Part shown: one piece after another, positions 25,254-35,648 of the stretch
Position numbering within the stretch: the first letter of the stretch is position 1
Layout: each line of letters opens with the position of its first letter
Assembly (NCBI GenBank): GCA_001414485.1
Contig: LLEY01000229.1
Location: forward strand, 16,225 to 80,224
Reading direction: 5' to 3'
Source: Calycina herbarum
Lineage: Eukaryota > Ascomycota > Leotiomycetes > Helotiales > Pezizellaceae
DNA length: 64,000 bases
Position numbers and translations under genes: made by a program
Notes under the pieces: model-generated
Told to the model about the DNA's origin: nothing
Databases searched by the model: none
Seen by the model: the letters and a program-made list of their open reading frames with translations, nothing else

Positions 25254-26379
25254 ACGTGTTTTATAAGCGAGCTGGCTATATAAGCGAGCTGGCTATATAA
25301 GCGAGCTAGTTACTTTTCCGAATAACTTATTTTTAAATATAAATTACTTAATACTAGAATAAGCTATTATATTATATAAGATACTATAAGATTATTCAGA
25401 GTCGTTACTATCTTTAGCATCTACTATTTCTACTTAATAAGTACGAGAATTATATCTAATTTTACTATAACGTCTATAGTACCTCTCTACTCGAACCTTC
25501 TTTTTTATCTCTCTACTACTCTTCTAATCGCTATTTTCTATAGAAGTAATTAAACTAATTACCTCCTCTACTATTAATATCTCTTAACTCTGGATATATT
25601 TCCTTTTCTAACTTTTATACTTAGTTATCTTACGAAGATCTGTGATTTCTTTCTATATTAATACTATTACCTAATCTATTATATTAACTTCTTAAATAAC
25701 TATAACCTATTCGCGATTACCTAGCTAAACTTTTTTATATCTCTCGTATATCTCTAAACTTATAATAATAAGCTAAGATAATATAACATCTATTATAAAA
25801 CTAGTCTTATTAAAATTATATATATTCTTATCTATAATACTATGTTTATCCTTAAATAACTATATAAGTATAAACTATAGGCTAATAATCCGCGGATCTT
25901 TAGTTAAAGCTTACTAATAATTATAAGAACAACTCTACCGAGTTTTTAGCTTAGATATACGCCGAATAAAGTTGTCTAGCTAGTTCCTGTCTATAGGCTG
26001 TCTATCGCGCTTCTTTAGTAAGTTATTAGCTATATCTCGTACTATATCCTTTATAGGTAAAAACTCTCTCGAATCCTACTTTAATATATACTTAATTATC
26101 GCCTCCTTCTCTAGCTTCGTAAGTTTCTTCGAATTAGGCTTGTAATCGCGTCTTAGTTAGATTCTAGCGCGTCGGCTTGAAATAGTAGATCGAGGGGTAT
26201 TATAAGCCTTTGTAACGCTTCGTTAGGTAATTAACGTATTATTTTTAAGTGCTTAGATAGCTAAGTTAATCTTGTTTTCGTTAGAAGACATTTAAGCGTT
26301 GTTTAGTAGAGATAATATAACTAGAAGTTAATAATTATTATAAAGTTTGAAAAGTAGCCAGCTTGCTTATAAAACACGT
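25254..26379 (-). mobile_element. Fot1c, internally deleted Fot1-like transposon (1126 bp)
   Basis: TA duplications at 25252-25253 and 26380-26381; ends start ACGTGTTTTATAAGCG. The left end has three direct copies of a TATAAGCGAGCTGGC-type motif (25260-25315), the right end one related copy. The minus strand keeps an N-terminal HTH-like part starting near 26290 (MSSNENKINLAI), an LGNREQVIVI block and a first catalytic block YNFNKTSFIIDV near 25770-25800, then jumps to a charged C-terminus; the second catalytic Asp block is missing. RIP stops are present. Inserted in element B. Confidence 0.8.
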
Positions 26380-27594
26380 TATATATTATAATATTCTTTA
26401 AGTAGTAGATTTCTATTATTATTAGTATTCTAAACTCTACTAGCTTATAACTCGATCCCTTCGTTTAGCTATAGGTATATAGCGTCTACTATTATATTTA
26501 TAGCGTCTGTTTTAATCTACGTACTATATTCTCTAGTCTTAAGTTCTTCGTCTATAAGTTTAATTTTATTAAGTAAAGCTACTTCTTTTTTAACTATAGT
26601 ATTAATATAACCTTTTCTTTTAGAGTCTTTCTTCTTACTATACTTATTTACTCTATAACTAGAGAGGCTATAGTTATAATATAAGTTCTACTTATATCGA
26701 CGATTTTACTCTTCTTAAGAAAGTCCTTCTTTTTTTAGAAAGGTTTTCTTCTATATAGTGTTTGTCTCCTTACTATGTTTAGTATAAGAGTATTTCTACT
26801 TTCTTAATCTTTTACTCTTTTCCTTATATCTAGGGTTACTTTTCTTAAATTCGTATAGGCGGTTATCTAGCTAGATAACCTTCTTAATTATATTTATAAT
26901 AGTTAAGAACTATATATTCTATTTAGCTATTTTCTTATAGATATATACTTTTAATCCTTTATAGAAGAGTTTTATAAGAGCGATAGTATCTTATTCTAAT
27001 TTTATTTTATAATATTAGAATTTATTAATATAATCTATTACTAATCTAGTTTAGTATAGATCTAAAAGCTTATATATAGTAGTTTAGATAATATTAAAAT
27101 CTTTAAAGACTTTTCTAATAGTTATCTTAAATCCTTTCTAAGATTTAAATATAATCTTAGTTAATTCTATCTTTCTATCTTTATTCTTATTCTTAAAGAA
27201 ATTCTTAAAGTATAGCTAAGCCTATTCTAATACTAATCCTCTTAAGTAGGAGATAGTAAAGATAGTTTATAAATTATAATTACCTTTGAATTTATTAGAA
27301 TTAAAGTTAAAGTAGATGTCTATTTAGAGAATGAATAAGTTGAGTTTCTTATACTTTCTATAATATATATCTAGTATCTTAATTTTAATAGACTTAAGTA
27401 CTTCGACCTTATAGGGCTTGAGAGCGTCTAGTATACTGATATTATCGTCGTTCCTAGGTAACTGTATACTAGTAGGTGTTCTTCTAGTAGTACTTCTAGA
27501 TGTTTCTATAACGTTGACTCGACTAGTATTTAGGCTAGCTGCGGCAGGTGTTGCTAGGGCTATAGCGACTAAACTTCTAAGCAGGTGCTTAAAG

Positions 27595-28040
27595 TATAAT
27601 AAAACTTAAACGAACTAAATAAAGATAACTAAGTCTTGAAGGTTAGTATATAGGTAAGAAGTATAGATACGCTGGGTTGTTTACTTAGAAGTGAACTCGT
27701 TACTTATATCAAAGATATTAAATAAGATAATAAGATTAATAACTAAAGTTGAGTACGAAGCTCCTATCTAATGGTAGACGTGCTAGTCTTATATAGAACC
27801 TTCGTTCTCTAAGTACATCGCTTTCATCGCTCGCGATTACGGCGATCAGGGCGATATAAGCGATCACGTTACATGACCATACGTGACTTCCAACAGTCTT
27901 ACAATAGTGAGATCCTGAAACCCTCAAATGCCTTCTGCATTACTGATTTCCTCCTATGTTACCTTCCTTTCCTAGATGTCGTGCCTTGTCCTGTCAGAGC
28001 GCCGTCTGGACTACTTACCACGCAGCCGTGATTCGTGACA
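27595..28040 (-). repeat. 5' LTR of element B
   Basis: 446 bp; starts TGTCACGAATCACGG (read from 28040) and ends GTTTTATTATA at 27595. The right part (27900-28040) is less RIP-altered than other family members. Cassette at about 27806-27866 consists of ATCGC/GCGAT units including ATCGCTCGCGAT. Confidence 0.9.
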
Positions 28041-28745
28041 TATAGATTCAGAGATATCAGCTGTAAGTGAAGGAGCAAGAGAAGCGGCGTGGCTTAAGAA
28101 GCTATAGAAGGATATAGGGGAGACATTTACGATACCCTCACTTTACTACGATAACGAGGCAGCTGTACAACTTTGTAAAGATACTAAGTTCTATTAAAGA
28201 TCTAAGTATATTGAAACTAAACACTTATACGTACGAAACGACATAGTTCAAAGGAATCGCCTTAAAGTGCTCAAAATACTAGGAAAGAACTAACCTGCTG
28301 ATATCCTTACTAAACAACTTATAAAGGATACGTTTAATACACATTGTCGAACGCTTGGGATGAAAAAGAAGGATTGAGTACTCTTATACCGTGGTACAAG
28401 TGTAAGGCACTTCGTGGAGCTGCCGAACTTCCAAAGAGGAGACGTAGGCACTACAACTGTAGGTTGTTACAGGAGTTAAGGAGGCTCAAGGGATTAACTT
28501 TGCAAACTTGGCCAATTTGAGGAGGCTTGGCAAGTGGGAATAGCTTCACTTTGACAAGTGGATCAAGAGCTTATTACGTATGGGGGAGTGTCAGAAATCA
28601 GGTGATTTGGGGGCCAAATCTTGTTGCTTAATAAGCCCTTGGAACATATTTAGACTGTTTGTCCGTATAGACAACTTAGACTCGTAATCATCGAATCCAT
28701 CAATACACAGATCAAAACCATCACTTCCATCCCCCATTCTTGACA
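28041..28745 (+). mobile_element. Ty1/copia element E, right segment (RNase H end and 3' LTR)
   Basis: Continues the RNase H frame from 16455: SEISAVSEGAREAAWLKKL, IPSLYYDNEAAVQLCKD, YIETKHLYVRNDIV, QPADILTKQL, ending with TGA at 28375-28377. These are standard copia RNase H blocks. RIP density falls from left to right. A polypurine run (TATGGGGGAG) at 28579-28588 precedes the 3' LTR. The right end sits inside an aldo-keto reductase coding region. Confidence 0.88.
28589..28745 (+). repeat. 3' LTR of copia element E
   Basis: Starts TGTCAGAAATC immediately after the polypurine tract and ends ATTCTTGACA; the TGTCA/TGACA termini are inverted. 157 bp is short but within the range for copia LTRs. 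The partner LTR is not in the window, so length cannot be verified. No clear RIP damage. Confidence 0.75.
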
Positions 28746-29726
28746 ATGATCCTCTGGTTAGGAATTTCTACACCGTCTCAGCGGCCCAGGAATGTCTCGA
28801 CTTACTTCGCGGCTTTGGATTCTCTCGCCTTGATACAGCTAGGCTTTACTCTCCCAATGTTCCCGGGACCTGTGAACCGTTGCTTGGAAAGACAAACGCC
28901 AAAGATTGGGCCGCTATTGATAGCAAGGTCTATGCCAATCCGACACTCCACAGTGGTAGAATCCTTGAGGAAATCGATACCTCGCTCAACCTACTCGGTA
29001 TTGCTTGCCTTAACATCTATTACCTCCATGGCCCAGACAGGCAGACTCCCCTTGAAGAGCAGTGCTGTGCTATGAACCATGCTTACCAGAGGGGGAAATT
29101 TCGGAGATTTGGCATTAGCAACGTGAGTCCATCAGAGGTGGATGAAATTGCAAACATCTGCAAACAGAACAATTGGATTGCACCTTCTGTTTATCAGGGC
29201 CACTACAACGCAATATCTCGTCTCGCCGAAGACGAACTACTTCCTATACTTCGGAAAAATAAAATGAGCTTTTATGCATATTCTCCAGCTGCTGGGGGCA
29301 TCTTCTCTGGTACCAAAACGGGGGTGCCCTCTCAGAGATTACAAGGCTCTCGATGGACAGAAGAGGTAAAGTTTCATACTCGGCCCGTTTGTACAATCCA
29401 TGCTTACATTTCTTAAGGGCCCCACCAGTGACATACACAGAGAATGGTATCATCGAGACGCTGTGATTCAAGCAGCGTTCAGTTTATCTCAAACCGCGGA
29501 AGCGATGGGCCTCTCCGGTCATACTGTATCGCTACGCTGGGCTCTGTATCATTCTGCATTGAGTGGCAAATATGGGGACTCCATCGTGTTGGGGTGAAGC
29601 TCTTTGGAACAAGTAGAAGCAAATTTAATAGCTTGTACTGCTGGACCACTTTCTGATCAACTTGTTAGTCTGGTAGACGGTGTGTGGGAAATAACAAAAG
29701 ATAATCCGCCCCCTGGGTGGATATAA
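28746..29726 (+). pseudogene. Aldo-keto reductase (AKR7-like), 5'-truncated by copia insertion
   Basis: The frame opens right after the copia LTR (VRNFYTVSAAQECLDLL, then GFGFSRLDTARLY) and runs as an NADPH-dependent aldo-keto reductase of the aflatoxin-aldehyde-reductase type. The catalytic tetrad is visible: Asp and Tyr in LDTARLY, Lys in DSKVY, His in YLHGPDR. Substrate-loop block GKFRRFGISN and the NADPH-side block AYSPAAGGIFSG follow. A plausible 52-nt intron separates SRWTEE from the C-terminal part (GTAAAG after about 29365, AG near 29417). The C-terminal block RWALYHSALSGKYGDSIVLG is followed by an in-frame TGA at 29595-29597, then the family's SSLEQVEANL and GPLSDQLVSLVDGVW. The first strand and N-terminus are missing because of the insertion, so it is a pseudogene. 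Confidence 0.85.
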
Positions 29727-29981
29727 ATACTCTATCTATTGTTCATGTTTATTTAGGTTCTATCTATTCGTTTCCAAGGGGTGCATAAAAACTACATTAA
29801 TCTTGCCTCGCTTATTTTTACTTTGGTGGAAAATAACCCGTTTACCATAAACCAGACTAAGTGTAGCACTATAGTAGTGTACTGTTCCCTACAATTAGCA
29901 AGGAAGATGTTGAGAGAAGGATTCAAGCAGAATGGGATTATCATTACTCCTGTGCAACTAGGTCACAAGCGAGCCAAGTTC

Positions 29982-30530
29982 CTAGATTGGGGTTACGACG
30001 ATAGCATCCAAGTTCTGCGATACAACCTCATAATACCCAGTAGTATTCCACCCAGTAGCACGATCAGTAAACCAAGTCTTCGGGGTCTCGTTTCCCCTCA
30101 GTAGCCATTCTACCGAATGCTGGCCCGCGATTCCAGCACCAGCACCATTCAGCATGTCGAATGTACCCTCATGCCCGTTATTATCATTAGCTTTAAAAGC
30201 TGGGGTTAGCGAATTTAAATTTGTATAATCCCGCTCTCCCTGTTGTTTGCATTAGCACTCTCCATCCCTCGAAAATATATATTTGCTCACATTTCATAAG
30301 CGACATCAGTCACTCCCCCATTAATTAAAAACACCGGCTCAATTATACTAGGCATCCCCTCCGCACTGTTCCAAATGCCCAAATGCCCAACCCGGCCATC
30401 GTGCGCACCAACAGCATATGCTTCAAGCACAACGCAACTTAGACCCCAAGCGGCAATTCTGGTCTTGTCTTTCCCAGCGTTCGTGATACCCAGTCGATTG
30501 CTTCAGTCAATGCACCAGGGTTATTACCCG
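29982..30530 (-). pseudogene. Fungal alpha/beta-hydrolase C-terminal remnant
   Basis: Minus-strand reading gives KTRIAAWGLSCVVLEAYAV, then GRVGHLGIWNSAEGMP, IIEPVFLINGGVTDVAYEM, then after a gap with no phase-compatible splice NGHEGTFDMLNGAGAG, SVEWLLRGNETPKTWF and ATGWNTTGYY, with stop at 29984-29982. This matches the layout of secreted fungal alpha/beta hydrolases (G-x-S-C-G-G nucleophile elbow, GG.tD.AY, GH.GTf, WqLrGd). The elbow is GLSCVV instead of GQSCGG, though Ser is kept; His of GHEGTF is present. A frame change occurs near 30500 (GALTEAIDWVSR is in another frame), and the N-terminal half was not found. A decayed gene is the best reading; low expression as a gene is unlikely. Confidence 0.6.
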
Positions 30531-30599
30531 TCTCCACTTACTCTTCTGGGTCAACGCAGACGTACCTAGACTATCACGGGAAGCTTTAGGGTGGATGTG

Positions 30600-33180
30600 G
30601 AGAATGCTGATTGCAGTGGTTGGTATAAAGTATGATTTAAGAGACTCTCCTCTTCGAAGAAGTACTGTGGGCGTGATTTATTACTCAAAATGATCGCTTA
30701 GTCTTGGAAATTGGTGAATTACTGAAGGGTATGGACCAGTGCTTCTGTACTGTGGTTGTGGGAGAAGAATTAGTGTGTGGTCTGAATTCAGGTAAGTTTT
30801 GATAAACATATTGTTGATCCTTTGGCACTCGCAAACGAATGATTAACCTAGATAGTTAGAACAATCAACTTCGATTAATCTACAAAGTTAGAAAAATGAG
30901 TTGGGGAGGCAGGTGCAAACCCCTCTTTACTGCCACTTTTTCTGTCCACCGGAAGCTCATCTACCAGGGAGCACCCACTTTTGAAAAAGACCCCCGAGGG
31001 TAGTGATAGCGGCAATAAATACTAGGTTTGAACTATTTTCTCTAGCTCGGTTCTCTTGTTACTTGGGGTATATGAAATCAATCAAACAACTTTCAGTGTG
31101 GAAAGGTATTTAAGGAAATACTGACTTCTAAGAGAAAATTAAAATATGGAGTTCTTATCTATTACCCATCTCATCAAATAGCCCACAACTTACTGATTTC
31201 CTTCGCAGTGAGTACTTTTCTGAATCTTCTACCAGAAGATTGGAAAGGCTCTTCTCTACTTCAAAATTCATCTTTCTTTTCACAGCCGCCCAATTTGACT
31301 CTCACTTCTTTGACAATGATTATCGGTACTCTGCAGAGTTGCTTTGAGTATATGAAGAGTGCGGAAGGTGTGGCTCTTGAAGAAGTCTTGGTGCCGTATA
31401 TACTTCATATTCCTTTTACTAGATAACGAAACTTGCTCCTTGGTTTCTGAAACTTGACTGAAAAACTGGAATTGACTCTCAATATCAGTTCTTACCATCA
31501 ATGTGTAGTTCTATTCCATATTTGAAGGTCGATATTCTCCTCCGTGGAGGTTGCAAAAAGTTAACTTATCGAACTCACAAGCACATGAAATAAAGTATGG
31601 GGGAAAATCAACACTCAGTGAGGAACATATGAATCGTGAAGTTCGAAGAACGCCATTGAGATCCAGATATGCGGCGAAAGGGCTGTCCTTATCTCTACAA
31701 CACTATAGAAAACTATTAATCCAGTCTATCGCAAGTGACGCCCTAGCATATTCCCCCGGGTTCTCAGCTTCTCCGCATCCATATTCCCAAGAAACAGTTC
31801 CAATTAAATTGTTAGTAACAGCATCAATCAAAAGTCACTATCATACTAACAAGAATCTTTGCCCGTTTCTGCCGCACATATCATACTTTCACGGAACAAT
31901 TTCCCCAGTAAACTAATACATGTCGCGCGCATAACTACAGGCACGGAAACATATCGGAGTAAAGCTTCTCATACAATGACATCTTCATCGACAACTCCCC
32001 TTCAATAGGCCTTTTAATTAAAATAAATGAAACAACAACTGAGTTTCAATTTCATTTTATATAATGTCTAGATATTCTATTTCATATATAATAGAAGATT
32101 ATATTTCATGAATACTTCATGAAATTCATATATTTTCCCCTCGGGGGGATTAATAATAATCCGGGCCACGTGAGGTCCAAAACTAGTAGTTCTCATTTGC
32201 CCCCTAAGCATCAACCACCTTACAGCCCAACTGTCACCACCCTAGAAAGGAGACACTTTCTGAGATAAGTGGTAATAGCTTCATTTTGCCCCCATTTCCA
32301 CCCCTATTTCCAAATGCCAGAAACTAAGAAATAATAGCTCCCTTCAAGGTTTGAATCCCTACCAGAAAAAGAGCCTCCTACCACCTAAAATACATGAATT
32401 TCATGAAACTCGCCCAGTTTTCTATTTCAATTCAACTGTTTCATGAAAATAAATACAGCCTCAATTTCAATTCAAATAGCTTGAATTTCATGAATTTCAT
32501 TATTTCAAGTTCATTTAAAAGCTCTACCCTTCAACATAGTATTAGTAAATTATTTTTCCAAATCCAAGTCCAAGTGAGGGGTACATACCATCCAGCTGCT
32601 GTAGCGATAGAGCCCGTGAATAGTTCAGGATTTATTTCTAGTAGCATCAAGTATTTAATAGTTTCGCTCACAAGAACGGGTTCAGCAAGCTTCCATATTT
32701 GCATATCAAAGTCAAGCGTAAAGCGATTCCAGTTGGGATGAAAGGTGACGGACTAACAGCGCTGATTTCCCGCTGACTTAGTAAAGAAGTCGAGGTAGGA
32801 AGCAAATAAGCCGAGCAGGTAGAGAAGGAGCAGAGTAGGAAAAAAGCGAAAATAGTACGGGAGGTTTAGTATATAACAAGGAATCCTCTAAAGGGATTCA
32901 TGTTTTCGACAGGCTAGATTTATTTGCAGACAGTTATATAAAACTGATTTTTGTAAAACGGAATTTGATAAGCTATATACGGGAGCGTATTATACACCTA
33001 GGTACGGCGGACGATTAAATCACTTGAGACTATGCTATTTTCAAATAGAGCATCCTAAGAACCGTTTACTCTTTTCTTAAGAAAGACAATTTCAAAAAAA
33101 GGAAATTCAAAAGATAAGGCACCAAGTGTAATGATCACTACGAGGGTCTAGAAGAAGTTAGAATTGAAATTCTTGTGTTG
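30600..33180. other. Gene-free stretch with TTCATGAA cluster
   Basis: No recognisable gene. Open frames here (for example 31208-31426 and 31551-31916) lack family features, splice-supported extension or codon regularity. Between about 32100 and 32500 the palindrome TTCATGAA occurs five times, mostly inside ATTTCATGAAT context, next to a CACGTGA box at about 32167. Composition is moderately AT-rich without the TA excess of the transposon block. Confidence 0.5.
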
Positions 33181-33184
33181 TCGT

Positions 33185-33265
33185 TGAGGGATACGGGGAT
33201 TACATACCGAACTCGCGACCTTGGCGTTATTAGCACCACGCTCTAACCAACTGAGCTAAGCGATC
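33185..33265 (-). pseudogene. tRNA-Ile(AAU) pseudogene
   Basis: From 33265 downward the first 60 nt match a eukaryotic tRNA-Ile: acceptor GATCGCT, D arm GCTCAGTTGGTTAGAGC, anticodon arm TGGTG-CTAATAA-CGCCA with anticodon AAT. The T arm is broken by an apparent 7-nt insertion after GTTCG, and the 3' acceptor strand (ATCCCTC) no longer pairs with the 5' strand. A-box is good, B-box destroyed, so it is unlikely to be transcribed or processed. Confidence 0.75.
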
Positions 33266-33662
33266 TTGTGCTGTTGTTTGGATAGAAGCCAGGTGGTTAT
33301 TTGGACACAAGAGAGGTGGAAATTTGGTGCTATGAAAGCTTTTGCTTTAAGCGAGGGTGGGTCTGTGGGGATGGTGGAGTCATACCCGGGAAACCGGGCC
33401 CCAGGACTTGAGAGGGAAGGTACGACCCTGGATGAACCACGAATAAATAGGAAGGGGATGAGAGGGAAGAGATAGTAAGCAAGAGAACAAAATGACCTGA
33501 AAGACGATACGAATTCATCACTTACAAGACATAAAAATCCCCCCAACCTACCGCACCCACCTCAAAATGGTTCGTAATATTTGCCCTCTATTCCGTACAT
33601 CTACAAAGCTCAAATAACCCCCCCCCATCCAAAGTATACAAACCATCACACATCATCATAAA

Positions 33663-35648
33663 TCATTTCCTCAACCTCTCATCATGAAAATCCCTCTTCA
33701 CCAATCCCATCCCCTCCTCAACAGTCCTCTTAACTTTACTAGGCCCAGCCTCCATAGGAATCCACCTCCCATCCGTAGCCCAAATCCCCGCACGAGTATA
33801 ATCCCAAGCCGTACTCCCTTGCATATACGCAAATCGGAAGTACTGCGGTTCCTCAGTCTTCAAGCCCTTGCTCCAGACGAATTTACTATCACTGGCAAAT
33901 CCTTCATCTGTGTACCCTCTGAAGCGTTCTACATCGTTGACCAGTACGGAAATTCCATCATATGGCTCCGGTGGTGTAAGCCAGTGGAATGAGATGGTTG
34001 AGTTTGGACCTGATGAGATATTTGGCTTGGAAATTATGGGAAGGCGGGAATTGTGTGGCGCATCGCCTTGGAGTGCGCCAGGTGTTTGTAGGACAGGATC
34101 GAATCCCCATCTCGCGATTCCGTTGATGAAGAGGCCGATGAGAAGTCCTTGGTAGAGGAGTGCTGGCCGTGTCTGCATACTCGTCCCTGGAAGGAATAGA
34201 AGAGCCAGTATGTAATGATGTATCCTCAAACTCAATCCAGGAAGAAGTAGTGATACCAAGATGGCACCTAAGAAGATCCCATATATGCTGAGGTAGCGAA
34301 TTAATCTACCTTCTCGCTGAAAGAAGAATACTTGCTTTACAACGACTAGAACTATAAACAAAACTATGAAGATTAATGCTAGTTTTGCTCCTGGTTGTTG
34401 TTTGATGTCGTGGGCGTTTAATCGTTGGATGGGGATCCATTCAAAGGTGTAATTCGAGAGAGCACCAACCCAGCAAGCCCCAAGCCATAAAACGGTCTTC
34501 TCGATTTGGGCAGTGAGGCCCCTGAGAGCCCGATGAACACCCATGTATTTGTACATGACAAAAGCACAAAATGCGGCCGGGAGAAACTTTCCTAAAAGAT
34601 TCGAGAGAAGACCCGGAATTGAGTTGTGCCCAGGAGGGTCTGAAGCAAGTCCAACATGGGCAAAAAGACCCGTGAAAATGCTGAAAAAGAACAGCCCTGG
34701 GGATGTTGTGAATAATGATAGCAGAATGGTATATGTTAGTGAAACGAAAAGAAGCGACCAGCGTGGATCTTTTGCTTCACAGGTAGTACCGGAGTGGAAT
34801 GTAAAAGAAGAAGGGAATGTTGCATCGAATGCAATACTCTCTATCCCATTTCGATCCGAGCTCACATAGTTGCTGTGCTCACCAACTAGAGAAACTACGC
34901 CGCACCCGCCCTTGGCGTTATCAACAATTCCAGCATGTATAGCAGCACCGCAGATGAAGGAATCACTTCTGTAATATGGAGTATCATCCTCTTTCGAGGG
35001 GCCACCAATGACTAGAGGTTGATAGATGATCTCTTGTGCTCCCACTGCCCGAATGTTCAAAACTTGGGTACTGGCGCAATTGGCGGGGCATCTAAATGCA
35101 AAACCACTCCCATTGAACGGTCGACAATCATTCCCGTTCAGTCCGCAGCTGCTTCCGGGAACCCAATATGTATTTCCGCATCCTATGTTTCCTGGGGCTC
35201 CCCACCCTTCTATCTCGGTCGCAAAAGTACTTTCGCGCATAACTAAAACGAATGTGAGGACCCAGGAAAAGTAGAAGGCACCCAACAGCGATATCCTATG
35301 TCGTTTCTTGGGGATGTACAAGTCTAGAAGTCGTATTGGAAACTCTTGTATTGCCGGAAAGAGCGGGGTTATCGTATGAATTCCAGGAGGATCCGGTCCC
35401 TTTGCCCAATTCCCCAACGCTCTGCAGACCCGTCTGACTGACACCGGTACCCATTTCATGTATTTGTAGGAACTCAGGTCTTGTAGAAATCGCGGAGTGG
35501 GGGGAGATTCATCGTCGGAGAGTTCGTCTAGGTGTAATGGGCGGGTTTGCGTCGATTCGTCAATTGGATCGTCCGGATCTTCTAGATCCTCGTTTCTTTG
35601 AAGAAGGCTAAACCGCTCTTCTTGGGGGTGGTTGTCTCCATATGCCAT
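33663..35648 (-). CDS. LCCL-domain multi-pass membrane protein (661 aa)
   Basis: Single exon. I use the ATG at 35648 (MAYGDNHPQEE); the frame stays open upstream to 35816, but that extension lacks hydrophilic N-terminus character of this family. Residues 1-105 are acidic and cytosolic-like, with a first membrane segment at about 109-127. An LCCL domain spans roughly 138-275 with its Cys set (GNIGCGNTYW, SSCGLNGNDC, FRCPANC, SFICGAAIHAG, GGCGVVSLVG). It is followed by six or seven membrane segments (about 290-490) and a soluble C-terminal half with a FHWLTPPEPYDG block. LCCL domains are usually extracellular lectin-like or adhesive modules; in fungi this domain-plus-TM arrangement is conserved but of unknown function. 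No frame breaks, so it is an intact gene in an otherwise decayed area. Confidence 0.88.
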   Translation of the reverse strand: MAYGDNHPQEERFSLLQRNEDLEDPDDPIDESTQTRPLHLDELSDDESPPTPRFLQDLSSYKYMKWVPVSVRRVCRALGNWAKGPDPPGIHTITPLFPAIQEFPIRLLDLYIPKKRHRISLLGAFYFSWVLTFVLVMRESTFATEIEGWGAPGNIGCGNTYWVPGSSCGLNGNDCRPFNGSGFAFRCPANCASTQVLNIRAVGAQEIIYQPLVIGGPSKEDDTPYYRSDSFICGAAIHAGIVDNAKGGCGVVSLVGEHSNYVSSDRNGIESIAFDATFPSSFTFHSGTTCEAKDPRWSLLFVSLTYTILLSLFTTSPGLFFFSIFTGLFAHVGLASDPPGHNSIPGLLSNLLGKFLPAAFCAFVMYKYMGVHRALRGLTAQIEKTVLWLGACWVGALSNYTFEWIPIQRLNAHDIKQQPGAKLALIFIVLFIVLVVVKQVFFFQREGRLIRYLSIYGIFLGAILVSLLLPGLSLRIHHYILALLFLPGTSMQTRPALLYQGLLIGLFINGIARWGFDPVLQTPGALQGDAPHNSRLPIISKPNISSGPNSTISFHWLTPPEPYDGISVLVNDVERFRGYTDEGFASDSKFVWSKGLKTEEPQYFRFAYMQGSTAWDYTRAGIWATDGRWIPMEAGPSKVKRTVEEGMGLVKRDFHDERLRK

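Larger units (their letters stand above)
16456..28040 (-). mobile_element. Ty3/gypsy LTR retrotransposon B, same family as A, with four nested insertions
   Basis: Perfect target duplication TATAG (16451-16455, 28041-28045). The 3' LTR is at 16456-17371, split by a solo LTR, and the 5' LTR at 27595-28040. A polypurine tract follows the 3' LTR at 17372-17383. The interior matches element A but holds Fot1b (19353-21499), a MITE (22120-22552) and Fot1c (25254-26379). The gag start codon homologous to A's ATG is ATA here (near 27562), consistent with a RIP G-to-A change. RT motif near 22975 reads YLDN. It is inserted in the RNase H of copia element E. Confidence 0.92.

Noticed and set aside
27418..27927. 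Open frames on both strands near 27.4-27.9 kb
   Set aside because: They are antisense to the gag start and inside the 5' LTR of element B; no independent coding evidence.
31208..31916. Two open frames of 72 and 121 codons
   Set aside because: No family resemblance, low-complexity-free but random-looking composition, overlapping frames on the other strand, no splice-supported extension.
32394..32741. 115-codon open frame in the TTCATGAA region
   Set aside because: Driven by AT-rich sequence; Asn/Phe/Ser-rich text with no motif.
34543..35274. Open frames on the plus strand over the LCCL gene
   Set aside because: Antisense shadows of the intact 661-codon gene.
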